Shown here piece by piece: positions 1-8,347 of a stretch of 64,000 bases of DNA. The DNA is from Paenarthrobacter sp. (GTDB lineage: Bacteria; Actinomycetota; Actinomycetes; Actinomycetales; Micrococcaceae). The position numbers were made by a program, and so were the translations under genes. The stretch's first letter is position 1; each line of letters starts with the position of its first letter. The notes below the pieces were generated by a model. It searched no databases, had not been told where the DNA came from, and saw nothing but the letters and a program-made list of their open reading frames with translations. The DNA lies in assembly GCA_031179305.1 (NCBI GenBank), contig JAPSHX010000014.1, positions 1 to 64,000 on the forward strand, read 5' to 3'.

Positions 1-126
1 CAATAATGGCCAATCCCGCCGAACCAATCAGTGGGCAGATCTATTGGCCATAACCGGGCAGTTTTGCTGGCCACCAGCGGGCACTTTTAATGGCCGTCCG
101 TGGGCAGAAACAACTGGCCATTGACA
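1..126. mobile_element. Terminal repeat region of an IS21-like insertion sequence (partial)
   Basis: At least four spaced copies of a TGGCC...GGGCA module occur in the first 126 bases, ending in TGACA, which read on the other strand is TGTCAATGGCCAG. Multiple ordered terminal repeats of this kind are typical of IS21-family ends, where the transposase binds. No istA or istB lies inside the window, so the body would be to the left. The family assignment comes from the repeat pattern only. Confidence 0.5.
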
Positions 127-136
127 CACCGTCGCG

Positions 137-299
137 GTACTCCTGAAGGTGGACTTGGCGAGACATGTGGTTCGGTCGGCGCGGGGTTGTGCAGTCGCCC
201 GTCGCTTCCTTTTATTTCAGCATGGCGGTCAGGTTCCGGAGGTACGGAGGAAACCCTTGGAGAGCGGACCGGCGCCTACGCACTCCGAGAGCGAAGTCC
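137..299 (+). repeat. Long inverted repeat, left copy
   Basis: A block of about 163 bases that recurs in inverted orientation at 3670-3833, with only about ten differences. The outer end begins GTACTCCTGAAG in both copies. Sequence outside and inside the pair is unrelated. The two copies bracket a 3.4-kb segment with five or six small genes. No convincing protein is encoded in it, although it stays open in several frames. Confidence 0.85.
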
Positions 300-399
300 T
301 TTCCGCTGGGTACTGGAACCGGGTGCAGTCATGGTCTGGCCTTGGTAGCTTGAGGGCCTAGGCAGTGATAGGTCTTAATTAGCGGCACCCTACGCAGCG

Positions 400-648
400 T
401 CAACTCTCTGTTGGACTATCTGGAGCTTGGCTGGGGTCAGGTTCGGTGCGGTGGTATGAGGACCGCTCAACAATGTCACCATCGGGGTTTCTGATGATGT
501 GCTCCACACCCTCACGCTGGGCTGCCAAGCGGCCTCTGAGCTGTTGATCGGTTCTGCTTCCTCCGAGAGCGAAGGGCGTGTCGGTGCCCTGGCGGCGGCT
601 CCTCCACTGCCCCTCTTCGAAGTACGTCTCAACGCCCGGTTTGGCCAT
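400..648 (-). CDS. DUF2188 domain protein
   Basis: An 82-residue protein with the DUF2188 pattern: a beta-type start, a Trp-Arg-x-Arg-x-Gly stretch near residue 15, an alanine/arginine helix, then GVEHIIRNPDGDIVERSSY near residues 46-64. This matches the family's 'elvvh..dGrI..r.sY' signature. The start is the second of two adjacent ATG codons, seven bases after GGAGGA. The family is small, cytoplasmic and of unknown function. A second, amber-interrupted member lies at 53559-53816. It sits inside the inverted-repeat-bounded segment with other orphan genes. Confidence 0.65.
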   Translation of the reverse strand: MAKPGVETYFEEGQWRSRRQGTDTPFALGGSRTDQQLRGRLAAQREGVEHIIRNPDGDIVERSSYHRTEPDPSQAPDSPTES

Positions 649-716
649 CATTCCGTCCTCCGGCAAAACGACGAGGGCGGCCGGAACACCGTAGCGCCAG
701 CGGGGGCTTTGTGCCT

Positions 717-1181
717 TTACCGCTGGGTGACGGCGCCGTCCCTGTCCGTGGTCCGGCGGCTAAGAGCCACGCCCAGGCCAATCATGCCTACACCCAGAAT
801 CAGGTGTAACCAGTTATCGGCGTTGTTGACAGGAACGAAGTTGGCCGCGGAGTCCTGATCAATAACCAACCCATAAATCCACAACACCAGATACACTACC
901 CCACCACCGATCAGGTAGTTCCGGGACTGGGCCGGCGTGCGCGCCATCAACAGGCCAGCCACCCCGAAAAGCAGGTGCACAATGTTATGCAGGATCGAGA
1001 CCTGGAAGATACCCAAAAGGAGGGATGCCGAACCGTGCCCGGCAAAACCCAGGGACTCATAGTCAGTGGTGATCCCCGGAATAAACCCCAGAACACCGAC
1101 TAGAAGGAATACCGCCCCAACCACTTGGGCGGCTCTTTGAACGGTCGTCCGATTCCGGGCGGGAATCTGGGCAGAAGTCAT
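717..1181 (-). CDS. DUF4383 domain membrane protein
   Basis: A 154-residue protein with four hydrophobic segments. The region ILHNIVHLLFGVAGLLMAR and the later NWLHLILGVGMIGLG are the two histidine-bearing motifs of the DUF4383 family, small integral membrane proteins common in actinobacteria and of unknown function. The chosen ATG (MTSAQ) has GAGGAGAG at a good distance. An in-frame start seven codons earlier would place the ribosome site inside the gene. It stands alone, read away from the neighbouring DUF2188 gene. Confidence 0.85.
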   Translation of the reverse strand: MTSAQIPARNRTTVQRAAQVVGAVFLLVGVLGFIPGITTDYESLGFAGHGSASLLLGIFQVSILHNIVHLLFGVAGLLMARTPAQSRNYLIGGGVVYLVLWIYGLVIDQDSAANFVPVNNADNWLHLILGVGMIGLGVALSRRTTDRDGAVTQR

Positions 1182-1428
1182 GGTTCTCTCCTCAGTACGC
1201 AAGACGCTTCCGGGCCTCGGAGCGTTCAGGCCATATCAAAGCTTCCGTGAACCGAAAATACCATAAGGTGCCTTACGATTTAAGATGCAGGCGACTGAAT
1301 TCGATCTGGCCAAGAAGTGTCTGGCCGTTGCCTATCTGGAGAGTTTCTCTTATTGCTGCGAAGTCGGTTCACTTTGTCGGCCAGGACTGCTGCGCAGCGG
1401 GGGGGTGATTTGCCTAGGGGTGCACGGG

Positions 1429-1809
1429 TCAGGGATCCGGACTTTTGAGTAGCCAGCTGGTGGCCTCAGTCCGGGAAGTGAAGAACCTGGTGGGGCAGGG
1501 CAATCTGCGTTGTCGGCCGATGGTGTAGTTGGCGATGACCCGGTCAACCGGGCTCGAGCCAAGTAGGGCAATTCGCGAGGCTGCGCAGGGGATGGTGAAG
1601 ACGGACTTGGCCCGACGGGTCACGGCCCTGGTACCTTCCATATCTACCAGCATCGGATACTCACCCTTCCCGGCGACTTCGTTGACTCGGGCCATGGCCG
1701 CGTAGACATCCTCCGCCTCCAGAACGATCCCCGGTTTCCAGACAAGCTGGATTATTCCCTCTGCACCAAGCTCTATCGTGCCCTTGCCGCCCACAGCAAA
1801 AAGGTCCAT
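1429..1809 (-). CDS. STAS/SEC14-like protein (DUF7793 type), copy 1
   Basis: A 126-residue cytoplasmic protein, about 80 percent identical by eye to the product of 26918-27298 and a more distant relative of 1897-2334. The conserved core is a beta-alpha-beta arrangement with 'PMLVDMEGT' near residue 52, 'SRIALLGSSPVDRVIANY' near 77-94 and 'PCPTRFFTS' near 105. Arthrobacter relatives are usually annotated as STAS/SEC14 or DUF7793 proteins, suggesting an anti-sigma-antagonist-like fold without proven function. The codons just after its stop read GTG CAC CCC TAG, a remnant of the small membrane gene that follows the 26.9-kb paralogue. Confidence 0.7.
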   Translation of the reverse strand: MDLFAVGGKGTIELGAEGIIQLVWKPGIVLEAEDVYAAMARVNEVAGKGEYPMLVDMEGTRAVTRRAKSVFTIPCAASRIALLGSSPVDRVIANYTIGRQRRLPCPTRFFTSRTEATSWLLKSPDP

Positions 1810-1896
1810 TCTCTTGTCCCCCCAGCATCCGGTGGAACTAAGACTTACTCTGGGAATGGAACTCGGCTATGAGGGAACGGGCCATCATCCAATTTT

Positions 1897-2334
1897 TCAT
1901 TTGGAGGTGGCGTGAAAGGAGCGCACGCATGACCGGAGTTTTGTGGGACGCCGCCCGTTACTTCTCGTCCGAGGTACCCTCGAGCATGCCATGGCATCAA
2001 CCTTCGATGTGAAGAACCGTGTGGGACACGGGGGCTCATGGTTGCTGAGTTGGTAGTCGACCAGCATGCGGTCCACGGGACTTTCTCCAAGCAAGGCGAC
2101 CCGGGACGCGGCACTGGGCTGGGCAAAGACTTCGCGGGCGCGGCGGCTGAGGAAACTCGTGGCCGCCATATCGACCAATAAGGGATACTTTCGCCCGTTC
2201 GCGATTTTGTTGATCGCTTCCATCGCAGCGCGCGCGTTCTCCGCCTCGATTCGGGTGCCCCGCATCCAGACCAGGCGCAGGATGCGACCGGCCTCCAGGC
2301 TAACGACACTGTCGCCTAACGCAATGTGATCCAT
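1897..2334 (-). CDS. STAS/SEC14-like protein with frameshifted C-terminus, copy 2
   Basis: The first ~117 residues, from MDHIALGD to TSKVDAMA, follow the STAS/DUF7793-type core of the neighbouring paralogue, including PLLVDM, SRVALLGESPVDRM and PCPTRFFTS. The start has GGAGGG seven bases upstream. After codon ATG-GCA the frame continues into about 28 unrelated basic residues. Restoring one base near 1984-1985 turns TGC into TGG and gives a natural ending W-L-E-G-T-S-D-E-K with a stop at 1958-1960. A one-base deletion is therefore likely. The core may still fold. Confidence 0.65.
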   Translation of the reverse strand: MDHIALGDSVVSLEAGRILRLVWMRGTRIEAENARAAMEAINKIANGRKYPLLVDMAATSFLSRRAREVFAQPSAASRVALLGESPVDRMLVDYQLSNHEPPCPTRFFTSKVDAMACSRVPRTRSNGRRPTKLRSCVRSFHATSK

Positions 2335-2674
2335 CAACTGCCCTCCACTGCCTGATCTCTGGAAACGCACCTATTCCGTATAACCAGGGTCCCGTTTCAG
2401 AAGCGGTGATAACAGCGTCTCTACAACGTAGACCGTACGCATACTATTTAATAAGCAAGCTTACTTTCTATGGTGGGTGGCAGGGCAGTAAGGACGGAAC
2501 CCCAATGGCAAGCTTCAGTGCCGCGGACAGCATGATCTCCCGGGTAAGACGCGACTTCCCTGCCGGGGCCGCGCGAGCAGCCGCTTCGCGGTCTGTTCAG
2601 GCATTGCGGCCCGCTCTCCTGAGCATCCGTCGAGCCTGCGATTGACCGGCACAACCTCCCTGAAAGGCCCAGAA

Positions 2675-2905
2675 ATGCTACTAATATTCGGCCTCAAGAC
2701 CACCCACAGGAATCTGCCCGGACGGATGGCAACGTGCCAATCCTGCGGTCACTTCGCCCGGCATTATCTTCAGCAACGGGCAACCAAGTTCGCGCTGTTC
2801 TTCATCCCGCTCTTCACCACGTCAAGGGCATACACCATCACCTGTAGCCATTGCGGAAAGGGCTCAACGATCAATGCCCGGCAGAAAAGGGCCCTGCTCA
2901 GCTAA
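2675..2905 (+). CDS. Zinc-ribbon domain membrane-associated protein
   Basis: A 76-residue protein starting MLLIFGLK, with GAAAGG upstream. It has two Cys-x2-Cys knuckles, CQSC near residue 22 and CSHC near residue 57, separated by a hydrophobic stretch (FALFFIPLF). This is the zinc-ribbon architecture of small actinobacterial proteins whose ribbon brackets a short membrane-associated segment. No partner gene is evident, and the function is unknown. Confidence 0.7.
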   Translation: MLLIFGLKTTHRNLPGRMATCQSCGHFARHYLQQRATKFALFFIPLFTTSRAYTITCSHCGKGSTINARQKRALLS

Positions 2906-3098
2906 TCCAACCACGTGGAAGTCCGCCCGGCCGCCCGGTCACCCCACGGCCGGGAAATACGGTATTTACCCTTCAAGCCCCTGTTATCCACACGCGCGGG
3001 GCCAGCCCTATCCAATCCTTAGCAAGGATGCTTACCATTGACGAATGCTGGCCGCTAACGATCGGCGTTCCGGTGAGACCAAAACGATGGAGGACATC

Positions 3099-3632
3099 AT
3101 GGCAGGGAACCTGGTAGCGCGTTCCATTCACGACCTCACTGCAGCGGCATGGTTTGGAGGTTCCCTGATGGGCGCCATTGGTCTCAACGGTGCCGCAGCA
3201 GAAGCCAAAGACCCCACCGAGCGAACCCGTTTGTCCAGCAAAGGGTGGGGCAGATGGGCGCCGTTCCAGACAGCAGCTTTCGCCACTCACCTGGTCTCTG
3301 ACCTGGCCATCGCTTGGGAGAACAAGGAACGTATCGCCAAGCAGGACAGCGTCGCCAAGGACACCGTCTACAAGACGGCAGTCACCCTCGCGGGAGCTGC
3401 GGTGACCCTGTACGCAGGAATCGTGGGCAAAAAAGTCGACCAGCTGTCCGAAGAAGGCGCCAAGGGAGCCACCGAACCCAAAGCCGGGGCATCCGAAGAA
3501 CTAAGGGCCGCACAGACACAACTGAAAGCACTCCAGTGGGCCATCCCCGCGTTCGCTGCCTGGGTGATCATCCTCGGAGCAAAACACGGCGAGATGCAGC
3601 GCCCCAAGAACGTCTTGAAAGGACTGCACTAA
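3099..3632 (+). CDS. Conserved hypothetical membrane protein
   Basis: A 177-residue protein (MAGNLVARSIHD...) preceded by GGAGGA six bases before the ATG. Hydrophobic segments lie near residues 12-30, 60-75, 98-115 and 150-166, with a charged Lys/Glu-rich loop around residues 116-140. I do not recognise a named domain. Such proteins occur in Arthrobacter accessory DNA. It is the last gene before the right inverted repeat, 38 bases away. Confidence 0.65.
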   Translation: MAGNLVARSIHDLTAAAWFGGSLMGAIGLNGAAAEAKDPTERTRLSSKGWGRWAPFQTAAFATHLVSDLAIAWENKERIAKQDSVAKDTVYKTAVTLAGAAVTLYAGIVGKKVDQLSEEGAKGATEPKAGASEELRAAQTQLKALQWAIPAFAAWVIILGAKHGEMQRPKNVLKGLH

Positions 3633-3669
3633 AAGCATCCCGCTTGCAGCGGTGCTTACCCGGCCGACG

Positions 3670-3833
3670 GGACTTCGCTTTCGGAGTGCGTAGGCGCCGG
3701 TCCGCTCTCCAAGGGTTTCCTCCGTACCGCCGGAACCTGACGGCCATGCTGAGATAAAAGGAAGCGACGGGTGACTGCACAACCGCGCGCCGACCGAACC
3801 ACATGTCTCGCCAAGTCCATCTTCAGGAGTACT
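3670..3833 (-). repeat. Long inverted repeat, right copy
   Basis: Reverse complement of the block at 137-299, ending in GGAGTAC. The pair brackets 300-3669. It resembles a solo or mobile-element end, but no transposase lies between the copies. Confidence 0.85.
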
Positions 3834-3956
3834 GTGAAGGTGTCTGTTGGTCGGCTGGCCGGACCCCATTGACGGTCACCCGGCGGGCCGTCGGACGCCG
3901 TGGACCGGTACCCATGCCCTGTCCTGGTTCACGGCGTCACGTGCGGGAAACAGAAA

Positions 3957-3986
3957 GAGCCGGTACCTGTTCGCAGGTGCCGGCTC
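3957..3986 (-). terminator. Probable intrinsic terminator of the lsr2 copy at 4.1 kb
   Basis: A 13-bp stem (GAGCCGG.ACCTG against CAGGT.CCGGCTC, one G-T pair) with a TTCG loop. Read on the minus strand it is followed by CTTTCTGTTT. It lies about 75 bases past the lsr2 stop. Confidence 0.65.
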
Positions 3987-4059
3987 TCCCCCCATCCATA
4001 CGCCCGAACGCGAGAACGCGCCCCCGGTGGTACACCAACAATCCTAAACACCAGCGCCC

Positions 4060-4392
4060 TCAATGAGCAGCGTTGTAACGCTCCAGAGCCTCGGCGCTGA
4101 TCGTGCCCCGGGCCGCTACCTTGATGCCGTTCTCCCTGGCCCAGGCACGCACCTTCGCGTTACCCCTCCGGCGTGAACGCACCCTCCTCGAAGAGGTCTT
4201 TTCGGTGAGGGCAGCAGCAACAAGAGGCCGCAATGCGGTCCGTAGCTTCTCAGCATTGGTCTTGTTCAGATCGATCACATACTCGGTTCCATCAAGAGAG
4301 CAGGAAAAAGTTTCCTTCGCCTCCGAACCGTCCAGGTTATCGTGCAAGTGATCATAGCTCGCTGAGCCACACGAAACCGTACCCCATTTCAA
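4060..4392 (-). CDS. lsr2: Lsr2-family nucleoid protein, N-terminus frameshifted
   Basis: The C-terminal DNA-binding domain is intact (VRAWARENG..VAARGTISAEALERYNAAH), as is most of the dimerisation domain (LDGSEAKETFSCSLDGTEYVIDLNKTNAEKLR). The first strand is wrong: the present frame gives SASYDHLHDN where Lsr2 should read ITLHDN. A GTG at 4370 gives V-A-Q-R-A-M-I-T in another frame, and one missing base at about 4345-4348 separates the two. Lsr2 is the actinobacterial H-NS analogue, which silences AT-rich DNA. This copy may lack normal oligomerisation. An intact paralogue is at 40678. Confidence 0.8.
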   Translation of the reverse strand: MKWGTVSCGSASYDHLHDNLDGSEAKETFSCSLDGTEYVIDLNKTNAEKLRTALRPLVAAALTEKTSSRRVRSRRRGNAKVRAWARENGIKVAARGTISAEALERYNAAH

Positions 4393-4500
4393 GCCTGGGC
4401 TTATTCCCGTTTGTCTGCCGGGACAAACGGGCTGACAGAAATCGCCCCGGGCAGCGCCACCGCGGTGGTGCTCGCCAGCCGGGACGACTTGCCGTAAGGG

Positions 4501-5805
4501 CTACTTCGTCAAGGGAACAGCGAAGGCCTTGTCGGGGTAGCCCGCATTTCCGGGTACAAACACGCCGATCTGGTCCCGGGTGATCGCCACTGGCAGCTTT
4601 CCAATGGGTGATGAGGTCCCGTCTACGATGTTTACCTGGTATCCGAATTCGGTGGACTTGCTGGTGGCCGGGGATTCTCCGTAGACGTTTCCCTTGTTGT
4701 CGACGAAGGCTATATTCAGACCGTTCTGCGTCTGTGTTTCCTCGCCGCAGAATGCCTTTCCCGTTTCCGTGTCCACGGCAGCGTTGCCCCAGATCAGGAA
4801 GCGGCCGTTGGCCGACGTCGTGGTCTGGGCACCTCCGCTGCCACCACAGGCGGCCATCTCTGCAATCAGTTTCCCGTTGCCACCGTCATAGACAGCAACC
4901 TTCCCTTGCCCCACCGTGGAGGATGTCACGGAAGCCAGAAGATACTCACCGGTGAAGACGGCGTCGCGGACATTTGGGATTTCCACCACTCCAGGGATAG
5001 TCACCGAAGCCTCAGTTGAAGTCATGGAGCCTTTCCATAGGACGAAATCGCCCGTGCTGGTCACACCGCTAAGCACGACCTTGGTGGTGGCTGCCGGATC
5101 TACGGTTATTTCCTTGATGACCTCTCCAGTGAGTGGGTTCATGGTCCTGTACGCGGAGGTCTTTTTGGAGCCTCCGAAGTTCTTCCACTGCATGTAGAGC
5201 AGTCCGTTCTGCCCGTTATAGCCGGGATCGAAGTTCCACTTCTGTGGCGTCGTCCAGACGTTCGGGTCCGAGTCCGAATCGGGAGTTCTGTGCTCTTTCA
5301 CCAGCTTGCCGGTCACTGCGTCATGAACGAGCTCGACGTTGAAGGCAGCATCGGGGACCTTGCTGATGCCCGACGAGTCGCCCCTGACCATTTCACGCTT
5401 GCTGAACACGACATACTCCTTGTCGTCCCAGACAATACGGTGCAGGCTTGGGCTGCCCGGAACGGTGACTGACCATTTTTCGGCGCCGTCGTACGAAATG
5501 AATGAGTACGCGTCACCGGTGGCCGGTTTTCTGATAACACCCTTGTCCAAGGCCAGGGCAATCTCCTTGGCATCGCCCAAGAGAGTGGCCGCTTCCACGT
5601 CGTACCCGGCCCCGAGCTTCGCGTCCCTAATACGGGCCAGGACAGTCTCGTCTAGGGCTTGCTTTACTGGCTCCGCGCTGCTGGCTGCGCTCGGGACTGC
5701 ATTGCCCCCGCTCTCAGTCGCCGTTGGTGTGTAATTTGCCCCGCAGGCGGAGATCAGAACGGCTGTCGCGAGTACACAGCCAGCGATGCTTATTTGACTC
5801 TTCAT
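4501..5805 (-). CDS. Secreted lipoprotein, beta-propeller-like
   Basis: A 434-residue protein with a lipoprotein signal peptide (MKSQISIAGCVLATAVLISAC, lipobox LISAC). The mature part has repeated strand-turn motifs such as 'HDAVTGKLVKE', 'NPLTGEVIKE' and 'VYDGGNGKLIAE', which resemble PQQ-type propeller blades. There are two cysteines around the segment AACGG and AFCGE. It is probably anchored to the outer face of the membrane, and its ligand is unknown. The ATG at 5805 follows GAAAGAG; a longer in-frame start would bury the signal peptide. It stands alone. Confidence 0.75.
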   Translation of the reverse strand: MKSQISIAGCVLATAVLISACGANYTPTATESGGNAVPSAASSAEPVKQALDETVLARIRDAKLGAGYDVEAATLLGDAKEIALALDKGVIRKPATGDAYSFISYDGAEKWSVTVPGSPSLHRIVWDDKEYVVFSKREMVRGDSSGISKVPDAAFNVELVHDAVTGKLVKEHRTPDSDSDPNVWTTPQKWNFDPGYNGQNGLLYMQWKNFGGSKKTSAYRTMNPLTGEVIKEITVDPAATTKVVLSGVTSTGDFVLWKGSMTSTEASVTIPGVVEIPNVRDAVFTGEYLLASVTSSTVGQGKVAVYDGGNGKLIAEMAACGGSGGAQTTTSANGRFLIWGNAAVDTETGKAFCGEETQTQNGLNIAFVDNKGNVYGESPATSKSTEFGYQVNIVDGTSSPIGKLPVAITRDQIGVFVPGNAGYPDKAFAVPLTK

Positions 5806-6405
5806 AAATGCTCTTTCTTCTGGGGGGGTAGGGAGGGCGCGGCTGCAATCCTCTGATTGGTGAGCAAAATTCTTGGTTCCCCCGCGATCATGCGCGCCAG
5901 CCTGGACTTCAAGCATGAGAAAGCACACCATCGACCGTGGACAGCAGGCTGTAGCCCCGCAAGCGGATGGAAATGTTCTAATTCAGGAGGATGAGGCGCA
6001 GCAAGCGTTGTACGCTCTGGCGACGGTAGTCATCAGATGGGACTCTTGAAAGGGCTCTCTGCACCTTAGCCCTACGCCAAAGGCAGGTGTTGGGCTCGTC
6101 GTGGAAGTGAACGAGCGGCCCGAAGCCGCCGTCAAGAATGATGGCATTGTTCCCCCATTTTTTGGACGGTCTAACCCGGAGATTCTACTGGGTGCCATGT
6201 TGAGCAATTGCCTTGTCTGACCGGAGAGCTGCTGACCGTTTCAACGTCGAAATCAGCTACTGACACCGGCTGATCCGTAAAGGGATCCTTTAGGACATAC
6301 GGATGAAGATCCCCGAAGGAGGTCCCCGTCCGGCTAGGACGGAAAGAGCCGCTGCTCCGAGAGGTACTTGTCACGTTGCTTCTGGTGGTTTCCGTATCAA
6401 CCGCC
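5806..6405. other. Intergenic stretch without a convincing gene
   Basis: About 600 bases with only short open frames and no recognisable domain. A minus-strand frame at 6171-6434 has a plausible composition (SFGDLHPYVLKDPFTDQPVSVADFD) but no good start or homology that I can name. Confidence 0.4.
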
Positions 6406-6594
6406 TTAGGAACACCCAGTGAAGACACGACCAACGGGCGCTGACCCGGTCTTAGGCATATTTCCTTCGCGTCTTATAAATAGATGGTTTGAAAGGGGGC
6501 AGTCCCAAGTGGTCGCCATCAGCATGCATCCGCACGGGGCTTGATTTAGGTGGTGGGCTAAATAGACGAGAGGATCATCGTCTGACGCAGTCAT
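6406..6594 (-). CDS. Small hypothetical protein
   Basis: A 62-codon frame (MTASDDDPLVYLAHHLNQ...) with an unusually strong ribosome site, AAGGAGG, seven bases before the ATG. I recognise no domain. The strong Shine-Dalgarno is the only reason to list it. The downstream part may be decayed, since another frame overlaps its end. Confidence 0.3.
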   Translation of the reverse strand: MTASDDDPLVYLAHHLNQAPCGCMLMATTWDCPLSNHLFIRREGNMPKTGSAPVGRVFTGCS

Positions 6595-6677
6595 GGGATC
6601 GCCTCCTTGGAGGAACCGAGATTGGCGGCTGCGAGTGAAGGAGGCCTATTCCGCCCCATCCCGGAACAAGGTTGCCC

Positions 6678-7223
6678 ATGACAAACCGTGCCCCACGGCC
6701 GTTATCCCCCGCACAAGTAATTCGGCTTCAAGATGCGTTGCTGGCGAACGCGGACCGGCCACTAGGCTTTGCTCTGACGATTCTTGATAGCGGACATGTG
6801 GCGCTGGCCTGGTCCCTGGCAATCTCGGCATGGAGGAGTCCGGGAAGCGATCGCATTACAAGAACGGCGAGTCCAGATCGCCTAACCGGAAGGAGCACCC
6901 TTCGTCAACGAACCGTTGGAACGCCTTCGGTCGAGCCATCCAGGAAAATTGAAGGGGTTTACCGGTTCCTGCTTCACGAACAATACTCGTTTGCAGCAGA
7001 AGCAGCCGATCCCGAAGCCAATGTTGCAGCCCTAGGCGCCATCCAGAAACGGAGCCAACGCCACGACAAACTCAAACACAGAGGCTTCTACGTCGATATC
7101 GATAGAATCGGGCACCCCCTGGAGCCTACCGGTGTGTATGACCTTCAGACTGTGCGAGCGGCAGGATGCCGTAACAATCTTCCTGACTCATTCTTGATAA
7201 GTCCTCCAGGATTGGATGCTTAG
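6678..7223 (+). pseudogene. Remnant of an AbiV-family abortive infection (HEPN) gene
   Basis: The start MTNRAPRPLSPAQVIRLQDALLAN, followed by a helix 'GHVALA.SLAI' and then 'GMEESGK' in the next frame, follows the AbiV/HEPN pattern 'A..LA..LEE.GKA'. The frame is broken near 6823 (one base lost in ATC-TCG), again near 6847, and the corrected frame meets a TAA after VQIA. Downstream, 'YRFLLHEQYSFAAEAADPEANVAALGAIQKRSQRHDKLKHRGFYVDID' reads in the first frame and looks like the C-terminal half. AbiV proteins block phage translation. Several lesions make this copy inactive. Confidence 0.55.
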
Positions 7224-7238
7224 GCTTGGCTAACCTAA
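7220..7238 (+). promoter_or_regulatory. DtxR/IdeR-type iron box
   Basis: TTAGGCTTGGCTAACCTAA matches 17 of 19 positions of the DtxR/IdeR consensus TTAGGTTAGGCTAACCTAA. It lies 56 bases upstream of the iron-binding protein gene, so iron-replete repression of the transporter operon is expected. Confidence 0.85.
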
Positions 7239-7293
7239 AGTTCTTGAAGGAGATAGTCCCCAACCTCCCCTTCTCCCCAGGAAAGTAGCCCCC

Positions 7294-8343
7294 ATGAAGT
7301 TCCGCAAAAACGCGCTGGCCGGAATCGCACTCGCCGCCACCGCAGCCCTCGGCCTCGCGGCCTGCGGCTCCAACGCAGGCACTGCGCCTGCCGCCTCGGA
7401 AGAGGCTGCTGCAGGCGACGGCATCACGGTGTACAACGCCCAGCATGAGAGCCTGACCAAGGAATGGATCGACGCCTTCACCAAGGAGACCGGCATCAAG
7501 GTCACCCTTCGCCAGGGCTCGGACACCGAGATGTCCAACCAGATCGTGCAGGAGGGCGCAGCTTCCCCCGCCGACGTTTTCCTCACAGAGAACTCACCTG
7601 CAATGGCGCAGGTTGAGAACGCTGGCCTCTTCGCAGATGTGGACAAGGCCACCATCGATCAGGTTCCGGCAGAGTTCCGCCCGTCCACGGGCAAATGGAC
7701 CGGCATTGCCGCTCGCTCCACCGTTCTGGTCTACGACAAGAACAAGATCAGCGAAGACAAGCTCCCCAAGTCCATGCTTGATCTGGCCAACCCCGATTGG
7801 AAGGGCAAGTGGGCTGCCTCGCCCACCGGCGCTGACTACCAGGCGATCGTTGCCGCGCTGCTCGAACTCAAGGGCGAGGCCGCTACGGAAGCCTGGCTCA
7901 AGGGCATGAAGGAAAACTTCAAGGCCTACAAGGGCAACGGCACCGCCATGAAGGCTGTCAACGCCGGAGAAGTCGACGCCGCACTGATCTACCACTACTA
8001 CTATTACGGCGATCAGGCCAAGACCGGCGAGAACTCCAAGAACGTCACGCCGTACTACTTCAAGAACCAGGACCCGGGTGCATTCCTTTCCATCTCCGGC
8101 GGCGGTGTCCTGAAGTCCTCCAAGAAGGCATCTGACGCCCAGGCATTCCTGAAGTTCATCACGGGCAAGCAAGGCCAGGAGATCCTCAAGACAGGGACCT
8201 CGTTCGAGTACGCCATCGCGTCGCAGGTTGATGCCAACCAAAAGCTTGTCCCCATCAAGGAACTGCAGGCACCGGCCGTTGACCCGGCCAAGCTGAATTC
8301 CACCAAGGTCACCGAACTGATGACCAAGGCAGGACTGCTGTAA
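7294..8343 (+). CDS. Ferric-iron ABC transporter substrate-binding lipoprotein
   Basis: A 349-residue periplasmic-type binding protein of the FbpA/FutA group. The lipoprotein signal ends in LGLAACGS. The mature part starts ITVYNAQHESLTKEWIDAFTKETG, the usual first strand and helix of the family, and 'NAGEVDAALIYHYYYYG' near residue 227 carries the tyrosine cluster that binds Fe(III) in FbpA. It captures iron outside the membrane and delivers it to the permease encoded four bases downstream. The iron box at 7220 and the permease and ATPase neighbours support iron as the substrate. Confidence 0.9.
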   Translation: MKFRKNALAGIALAATAALGLAACGSNAGTAPAASEEAAAGDGITVYNAQHESLTKEWIDAFTKETGIKVTLRQGSDTEMSNQIVQEGAASPADVFLTENSPAMAQVENAGLFADVDKATIDQVPAEFRPSTGKWTGIAARSTVLVYDKNKISEDKLPKSMLDLANPDWKGKWAASPTGADYQAIVAALLELKGEAATEAWLKGMKENFKAYKGNGTAMKAVNAGEVDAALIYHYYYYGDQAKTGENSKNVTPYYFKNQDPGAFLSISGGGVLKSSKKASDAQAFLKFITGKQGQEILKTGTSFEYAIASQVDANQKLVPIKELQAPAVDPAKLNSTKVTELMTKAGLL

Positions 8344-8347
8344 TTCC

